NCBI GenBank assembly: GCA_023402505.1 | Contig: JAEYGD010000019.1 | Span: forward strand, 1-18,984 | From: Actinomycetes bacterium | GTDB lineage: Bacteria > Actinomycetota > Actinomycetes > Mycobacteriales > Micromonosporaceae | Length of the DNA stretch: 18,984 bases | Reading direction: 5' to 3' | Shown: one piece after another, positions 15,106 to 18,984 of the stretch | How the letters are laid out: each line of letters opens with the position of its first letter | Numbering within the stretch: the first letter of the stretch is position 1 | Program-made: the position numbers and the translations under genes | The notes under the pieces: generated by a model | What the model was told of the DNA's origin: nothing | The model's database searches: none | Seen by the model: only the letters and a program-made list of their open reading frames with translations

Positions 15106-15424
15106 CGGGGGCCTCCCAGACGTAGAACGGTTCGGCCATGGCGTCCTTCGGCTCGCGCCAGTTCGGGTCGTACGGCCGGATGTGGTGGGACAGCTGCTCG
15201 TTGATCTGCCCGTAGAGCGGGTGGCTCCGGGCCTGGTACAGCCGGGGCGAGATGTCCTCGTCGGCCTCCACCAGATGGAAGTAGAGGTCGTGGAAACGGA
15301 AGAGCGTACGGCGCGTGACGCCGATCATCCGCGGCAGGTCGGTGGAATCCGAGCTGGCGAATATCTTGGCCACGTCGTCCGCTTTTTCAGGGGCCATCCG
15401 GGCAACGATCAGCGTTCGATGCAC
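15098..15424 (-). CDS. TcmI-family polyketide cyclase
   Basis: A 108-residue protein of the TcmI cyclase family (ferredoxin-like dimeric alpha/beta barrel), which closes a late ring of unreduced aromatic polyketides. Recognisable segments are HRTLIVARM at the N-terminus, FHDLYFHLVEADEDI, and the C-terminal run HPLYGQINEQLSHHIRPYDP followed by W and P, ending FYVWEA. Two in-frame GTG codons compete. The one at 15424 has GAGAGG 8 bases upstream and gives the family-typical MHRTL start; that at 15433 lies inside the ribosome site and would add three residues. It is the first gene of the core operon, about 54 bp from the nearest SARP-like repeats, and overlaps the cupin gene by 8 bp. Confidence 0.93.
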   Translation of the reverse strand: MHRTLIVARMAPEKADDVAKIFASSDSTDLPRMIGVTRRTLFRFHDLYFHLVEADEDISPRLYQARSHPLYGQINEQLSHHIRPYDPNWREPKDAMAEPFYVWEAPGE

Positions 15425-15477
15425 ACCAATCACCTCTCACTCGTTGACGCCGATGATGCGGCATTCGCCGGCACGGT

Positions 15478-15503
15478 CGGTCGAACGTTGCTCGACGCCT
15501 CGA
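15478..15503 (-). promoter_or_regulatory. Putative SARP-type operator, promoter-proximal set for the core PKS operon
   Basis: On the minus strand TCGAGGC (15503 to 15497), TCGAGCA (15495 to 15489) and TCGACCG (15484 to 15478) follow each other. The last two have starts exactly 11 bp apart; the first is 8 bp earlier. This set is about 54 bp upstream of the GTG at 15424, where a SARP-dependent -35 region would be expected. No clear -10 hexamer stands out. Confidence 0.6.
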
Positions 15504-15528
15504 CGGGTCCCCCGGCGGCGGCCCGTTC

Positions 15529-15551
15529 CCCGTACCGGCACCCGTACCGGC
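15529..15551. repeat. Tandem CCCGTACCGGC repeat between the two SARP-like sets
   Basis: CCCGTACCGGC occurs at 15529-15539 and again at 15541-15551, a 12-bp period, in the divergent promoter region. It could be bound by another regulator of both units, but no known operator is recognised. Confidence 0.45.
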
Positions 15552-15567
15552 CTCGACAGCCGCTCGA
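15550..15567 (-). promoter_or_regulatory. Putative SARP-type operator, distal set in the divergent KS promoter
   Basis: On the minus strand TCGAGCG (15567 to 15561) and TCGAGGC (15556 to 15550) start exactly 11 bp apart, the closest match in the window to the SARP consensus TCGAGC(G/C). It may serve the core operon to the left or the second ketosynthase pair to the right (start about 138 bp away). A further TCGACGT lies at 15588-15594. Confidence 0.55.
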
Positions 15568-15704
15568 CGACCCGGCACCCGCGTCGTTCGACGTGCCTGG
15601 TGAGGGCCGTCGCGACGATCCGCCACTAGGGATTCACCCAGTGGTTGCGGCTGGCCGGGCCGTCGACAATGGGGCCGGTGTCCACCCCCATTCCGGAGGC
15701 CGCG

Positions 15705-17006
15705 TTGACGAGTCCCCGAGTTCTCCACGCGAACGGGAAGAATAGGCGCGACGACCCGGCCGAACGGGTCGTCGTCACCGGTTTCGGAGTCATCTCCAGC
15801 ATCGGTTCCGGGCGAGCGGAATTCCTCGCCGGTCTCCAGGCCGGACGGTGCGGCGCGAAACCGATCGCAAAATGGGACGCCACCGGTTTCCCGCACGACC
15901 ACGCCTGCGAGGTCACCGACTTCGACCCGGCGTCGGTGCTGGAGCGCCTGGACCCGAAGGGCAGCGGCCAGGTCTCGGCGCTGGCCGCCGCCGCGTCCCG
16001 GATGGCCGTACGCGACGCGAACCTCGATCCCGCCGGCGTCCAGGACGAGACCGGCCTGATCGCGGTCGGCACCACGTACGGGCAGTCGCTGGACCTCGAC
16101 GCCCTGGCCGAAGCGGAGCTGCGCGAGCCGGGAGCCGTGCCGCCCGGGGACCTCGCCCGGCTGCTCACACCGGGACGCCTCGCCACCGCCGCCGCGGTCG
16201 AACTCGACCTGCGGGACGTGGAGACGCTGACGATCCCCACCGCCTGCGCCGCCGGCAACTACGCGATCGGCTACGGGGTGGACGCCATCCGCTCCGGCGA
16301 CGTCTCGTACGCGATCTGCGGCGGCGCCGACTCGGTGAACCGGACGGCGTTCGCCGGGTTCGTCCGCATGGGAGCGATGGCCCACGAGCGGTGCCGGCCG
16401 TTCGACCGGGACCGCGACGGCACCATGTGGGGCGAAGGTGCCGCGATGCTGGTGCTGGAGAGCCTCGACCACGCCCGGCGACGCGGCGCCCCGGTCCTCG
16501 CCGAAATGCTCGGCCTGCACCTCAACTGCGACGCCGATCACCCGACCGCCCCGGTCCGGGAGCGGGTCGCCGAGTGCATGGCGGGTGCCCTGGCCGACGC
16601 CGGGGTCGACGCCGCCGAGCTGGACGTGATCTTCGCCCACGCCACGGGCACGCGGGCCAGCGACCCGATGGAGGTGGGCGCCATCCGGGACGTCTTCGGT
16701 GACCGGGCCCTGCCGCCGGTGGTCGGGGTCAAGTCGATGATTGGCCACACGATGGGCGCCGTCGGCGCGCACACGGCCATCGCCGCGCTGCTCGCGATGC
16801 AGCACCAGTTCCTGCCGCCGACGGTGAACTTCCGGGAACCCGACCCGGAGTGCCAGGTCGACTGCGTACCCAACGTGGCCCGGCCGGCCGCCGTCCGGAC
16901 CGCGCTGGTCAACTCGCTCGGCTTCGGCGGCAACAACGCCACCCTGATCCTGCGCGGTCCGGGCGAGGTCGGGTCCCGTCCCGAGATGCGAGGAGCCGAC
17001 GCATGA
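15705..17006 (+). CDS. Second beta-ketoacyl-ACP synthase (FabF/KAS II-like)
   Basis: A 433-residue ketosynthase separate from the minimal PKS. The catalytic set is complete: Cys181 in IPTACAAGNYA, His312 in FAHATGTRASD, Lys343 and His348 in KSMIGHTMGA, then NSLGFGGNNA. It can therefore condense acyl chains. It is transcribed away from the core operon and its TGA overlaps the next start (ATGA). Start is uncertain. TTG at 15705 has GGAGG five bases upstream and is preferred; ATG at 15669 and GTG at 15678 are in frame with poorer ribosome sites. Together with its KS-like partner it looks like an alpha/beta pair of the kind used in type II systems for starter units or reduced acyl chains. No reductase or dehydratase is in the window to show which. 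Confidence 0.92.
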   Translation: MTSPRVLHANGKNRRDDPAERVVVTGFGVISSIGSGRAEFLAGLQAGRCGAKPIAKWDATGFPHDHACEVTDFDPASVLERLDPKGSGQVSALAAAASRMAVRDANLDPAGVQDETGLIAVGTTYGQSLDLDALAEAELREPGAVPPGDLARLLTPGRLATAAAVELDLRDVETLTIPTACAAGNYAIGYGVDAIRSGDVSYAICGGADSVNRTAFAGFVRMGAMAHERCRPFDRDRDGTMWGEGAAMLVLESLDHARRRGAPVLAEMLGLHLNCDADHPTAPVRERVAECMAGALADAGVDAAELDVIFAHATGTRASDPMEVGAIRDVFGDRALPPVVGVKSMIGHTMGAVGAHTAIAALLAMQHQFLPPTVNFREPDPECQVDCVPNVARPAAVRTALVNSLGFGGNNATLILRGPGEVGSRPEMRGADA

Positions 17007-18073
17007 ACGTGGTCATCTCCGGCCTGTCCGTCGTCTCGCCGTTCGGCCTCGGTACCGCGCCGTTCGCGGCCGGCTGGCGGGCCGCCCGCCCGGTCGCCAC
17101 GGCCGGGGAGGACCCGCCGGTCGCCCGGCTGCCGGAACTCACCGGCGACGACTTCACCCCCAACCGCCGGGTACGGCTCAAGGAGCGCTCCTCCGCCGTG
17201 GCCGTCGGCACGGTCGGCGCCCTGCTCGCCGCGTACGACCTGGGGGACGTCCCCGCCGCCCGGCGCGGCGTGGTTCTCGGTAGCGCTCTGGCCAGCCTCG
17301 ACTCCTACCTGGCGGTTTCCGGTGGCTCGCTGGCCGGAGCGAAGCCGCACTTCATCGACCACAACCTGATGCCGCCGGGCATCATGAACTACACCAGCAG
17401 CCAGGCCGCCATCCGCTTCGACCTGCGCGGCCCCAACGTCACGGTGACGGCCGGGCGGGCAACCGGGCTCACCGCCCTCAGCTGTGCCCGCCGGCTGGTC
17501 GCGGCCGGTCGCGCGGATGCCGTGCTGGCGGGCGCGTTCGAGGCGCTCAGCCCACGCCGGCTGCGGCTGGAGACGGCCGCCGGCCGGCTCCCGGCACTCA
17601 CCGGCGAGGGCTGCTGCGTCTTCCTGGTCGAGCCCGCCGACGCCGCCGAGCGGGCCGGCCGGCGGGCGCTGGCCACCCCGCTGGCGCTGACCGCCGGCTA
17701 CTTCCCGGAGCCGGAGGAGGGCCCGGCCGCGCTGCGTCGCGTCGTGACGCGGGCGCTGCGCCAGGCCGGGGTGACCGCCGCCGATGTCGCCGCCGTCGTC
17801 CGGGGCGCCGTCACACCCGGCCGGTGCGCCGACGACGAGACGGCGGTCCTCGCCGACGTGACGCCCGGCGTACCCGTGCTGGACCCGGCTGCCCGGATCG
17901 GCGACACCTACGGCGCCTCGGCCGCGTTCGCGGTCGCCGCGGCGATCGTCGAGGCCGACGCGGAGCCCTCGACCGGGGTCACCCTGGTCACCTCCATCGA
18001 CCACGACGGCCAGGTGGCCTGCGCGGTACTGGCGCCCGGGCACCGGATGCCCGCCCCGGCCGGCGTGGCGTGA
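17003..18073 (+). CDS. KS-like partner protein without catalytic residues (CLF-like)
   Basis: A 356-residue protein of thiolase/ketosynthase fold, shorter than KS or CLF (about 400-430). The fold is recognisable from VVISGLSVVSPFGLG at the N-terminus and LRGPNVTVTAGRATGLTAL around the nucleophile elbow. There the Cys position is Arg152, not the Gln of aromatic chain-length factors. The AHxTGT motif is replaced by VVRGAVTPG, and KSxxGHxxGA by AARIGDTYGA, with Asp301 for the His. It cannot condense, and probably forms a heterodimer with the ketosynthase whose stop it overlaps by 4 bp (ATGA). AGGAG lies ahead of the ATG. Role inferred: chain-length or specificity subunit of the second KS. The C-terminal KS strands are present, so it looks like a maintained gene and not a decaying one. 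Confidence 0.85.
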   Translation: MNVVISGLSVVSPFGLGTAPFAAGWRAARPVATAGEDPPVARLPELTGDDFTPNRRVRLKERSSAVAVGTVGALLAAYDLGDVPAARRGVVLGSALASLDSYLAVSGGSLAGAKPHFIDHNLMPPGIMNYTSSQAAIRFDLRGPNVTVTAGRATGLTALSCARRLVAAGRADAVLAGAFEALSPRRLRLETAAGRLPALTGEGCCVFLVEPADAAERAGRRALATPLALTAGYFPEPEEGPAALRRVVTRALRQAGVTAADVAAVVRGAVTPGRCADDETAVLADVTPGVPVLDPAARIGDTYGASAAFAVAAAIVEADAEPSTGVTLVTSIDHDGQVACAVLAPGHRMPAPAGVA

Positions 18074-18127
18074 GGCGGACCGGGCCGGGGCGGGCCGCTT
18101 GCAGGGCGGGACGTTATCGGTCGGGCG

Positions 18128-18757
18128 TCAGCGCCGGCCGGCGACCAGGCCGGGGTTGTATCGCAGGGCCCGCACGACGGCCTCGGTGCGGCTGGACACC
18201 TCCAGCTTGCGGAAGATACGGGTCAGGTGGAACTCCACCGTGCTACGGGAGATGTGCAGCCGCCGGGCGATCTGGTCGTTGCCCAGGCCGGCACAGAGCG
18301 CCCGGAGCAGCTCCACCTCCCGGCCGGTCAGGCCGGCCGGGAGCCCACGCCACGCCGGCACGGCCGTCCGGCGGATGGTGAACTCGGTCCCGGCCAGCCG
18401 CAGCGCGGCGACCAGTTCCCCGGGCTCGACGTCGCCGGCGAGATAGACGTCGCTGTCCACGCCGTCCGGCCACCGGCCACCGGGGTCCACGACGGCCACC
18501 CGCGGCCGGCACGGTTGTCCCGGCCGGGGCAGCGCACCGGGCGGCGGTGGCCCGGCGCCGACCACGACCAGCAGCCAGTCGACCGGGGAGCAGGGGTCGT
18601 CGACGACGGTGAGCAGCGAACGCAGCGCCGCGACCCGTGCGGCCGGCCAGTCCCCGACCAGGACGGCCCGGCCAGGTCCGCGGGGCGACGCGGGCGGGCC
18701 GGTGCGTACGGCGCCGCCCGCCGGCCCCTCTGGCTCAGGCGAGCGCTTCCGCCTCAT
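18128..18757 (-). CDS. LuxR-family transcriptional regulator with degenerate receiver-like N-terminus
   Basis: A 209-residue DNA-binding protein. The C-terminal LuxR/GerE helix-turn-helix is clear at about 143-200 (LTGREVELLRALCAGLGNDQ, then IARRLHISRSTVEFHLTRIF and RKLEVSSRTEAVVRAL). The first ~130 residues look like an eroded receiver domain: alternating hydrophobic strands and helices, but the strand that should carry the phosphorylated Asp reads WLLVVVGAG, without it. It therefore likely acts without a histidine kinase, perhaps sensing a ligand or product. ATG at 18757 has GAGGAG seven bases upstream and overlaps the ACP gene end by 23 bp in another frame, so the two are co-expressed. It is the only regulator gene in the window; its targets are unknown. 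Confidence 0.88.
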   Translation of the reverse strand: MRRKRSPEPEGPAGGAVRTGPPASPRGPGRAVLVGDWPAARVAALRSLLTVVDDPCSPVDWLLVVVGAGPPPPGALPRPGQPCRPRVAVVDPGGRWPDGVDSDVYLAGDVEPGELVAALRLAGTEFTIRRTAVPAWRGLPAGLTGREVELLRALCAGLGNDQIARRLHISRSTVEFHLTRIFRKLEVSSRTEAVVRALRYNPGLVAGRR

Positions 18758-18984
18758 CGGCGTTCTCCTCGACCAGCGCCACCACCGCCGCCAGGCTCGT
18801 CATCCTCGGGATGTCGGCATCGGGGATCCGGACCCCCATGTCCACCTCGATCCGGGCCAGGATGTCGATCACCAGCATCGAGTCGGCGCCGTAGTCGTTG
18901 ATGAAGTCGCCGTCCGGGGTGAGCTGCCCGGGCTCCAGTTCGAGGATCTCGGTCACGACGGCCGCGAGCTGCGCGGTGCGGTCG
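18735..18984 (-). CDS. Acyl carrier protein, N-terminus beyond the window
   Basis: The C-terminal ~82 residues of an acyl carrier protein; the frame stays open to the window edge (DRTAQLAAVVTEILELEPGQ begins the visible part), so the true start lies to the right. The internal GTG at 18956 would cut helix I and is not the start. Ser in YGADSMLVIDIL is the phosphopantetheine site, followed by ARIEVDMGVRIPDADI of helices II-III. ACPs carry the growing chain for ketosynthases. It is the only ACP in the window and may serve either the minimal PKS, which lacks one downstream of its CLF, or the second KS pair about 0.7 kb away. The visible sequence does not decide between them. Confidence 0.9.
   Translation of the reverse strand, partial: DRTAQLAAVVTEILELEPGQLTPDGDFINDYGADSMLVIDILARIEVDMGVRIPDADIPRMTSLAAVVALVEENADEAEALA

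Noticed and set aside
18074..18127. Terminator between the convergent KS-like and LuxR genes
   Set aside because: Only short, mismatched GC pairings can be drawn; not strong enough to call.
1..18984. tRNA, rRNA, CRISPR arrays, insertion sequences or transposases
   Set aside because: I looked for these and saw none; no repeat-spacer pattern, cloverleaf or transposase frame is evident.

Overview
The window is very GC-rich (roughly 70-75% by eye). Genes are tightly packed, with GTG, probable TTG and one probable CTG start, and the long antisense open frames typical of high-GC actinobacteria. Gene content is that of an actinomycete secondary-metabolite cluster. I would guess Micromonosporaceae or Streptomyces-like, but nothing here fixes the genus. 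It is a type II (aromatic) polyketide synthase cluster, likely making a chlorinated, O-methylated, multiply oxidised aromatic polyketide without reduction of the nascent chain. The product cannot be named from this window.

Layout, left to right. (1) 1-158: a G-rich tandem repeat without a gene. (2) 159-3282, minus strand: luciferase-like flavin/F420 oxidoreductase, then FAD monooxygenase, then O-methyltransferase, as one operon. (3) A ~300 bp divergent promoter region, then a second luciferase-like oxidoreductase (plus strand, to 4588), closed by a perfect 14-bp hairpin. (4) 4654-9142, minus strand: FAD-dependent halogenase, cation/proton antiporter, and a secreted parallel beta-helix protein. 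(5) 9286-15424, minus strand: the core operon, read right to left as TcmI-type cyclase, cupin, KS-alpha, chain-length factor, TcmN/WhiE-VI-type aromatase/cyclase, FAD monooxygenase, TenA-like protein. Most junctions overlap. (6) After a divergent promoter, plus strand 15705-18073: a second, catalytically complete ketosynthase and a KS-like partner that has lost all catalytic residues. (7) 18128-18984, minus strand: a LuxR-type regulator, and upstream of it an acyl carrier protein cut by the window edge.

How the parts fit (inference). KS-alpha/CLF with an ACP build a poly-beta-ketone. The CLF pocket residues suggest a long chain. The aromatase, cupin and TcmI-type protein fold it. The monooxygenases, luciferase-like enzymes, halogenase and methyltransferase decorate it. 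The antiporter may serve resistance or ion homeostasis. The second KS pair and the right-edge ACP may make a starter or a separate acyl chain.

The most interesting signal beyond the genes is regulatory. Pairs of TCGA-type heptamers exactly 11 bp apart, the published pattern of SARP activator binding sites, occur in the control regions of six transcription units, including the secreted beta-helix gene, although no SARP gene lies in the window. Other points of note are the dead KS partner, a TenA homologue without its catalytic cysteine, a probable CTG start, and a hairpin with a duplicated arm.
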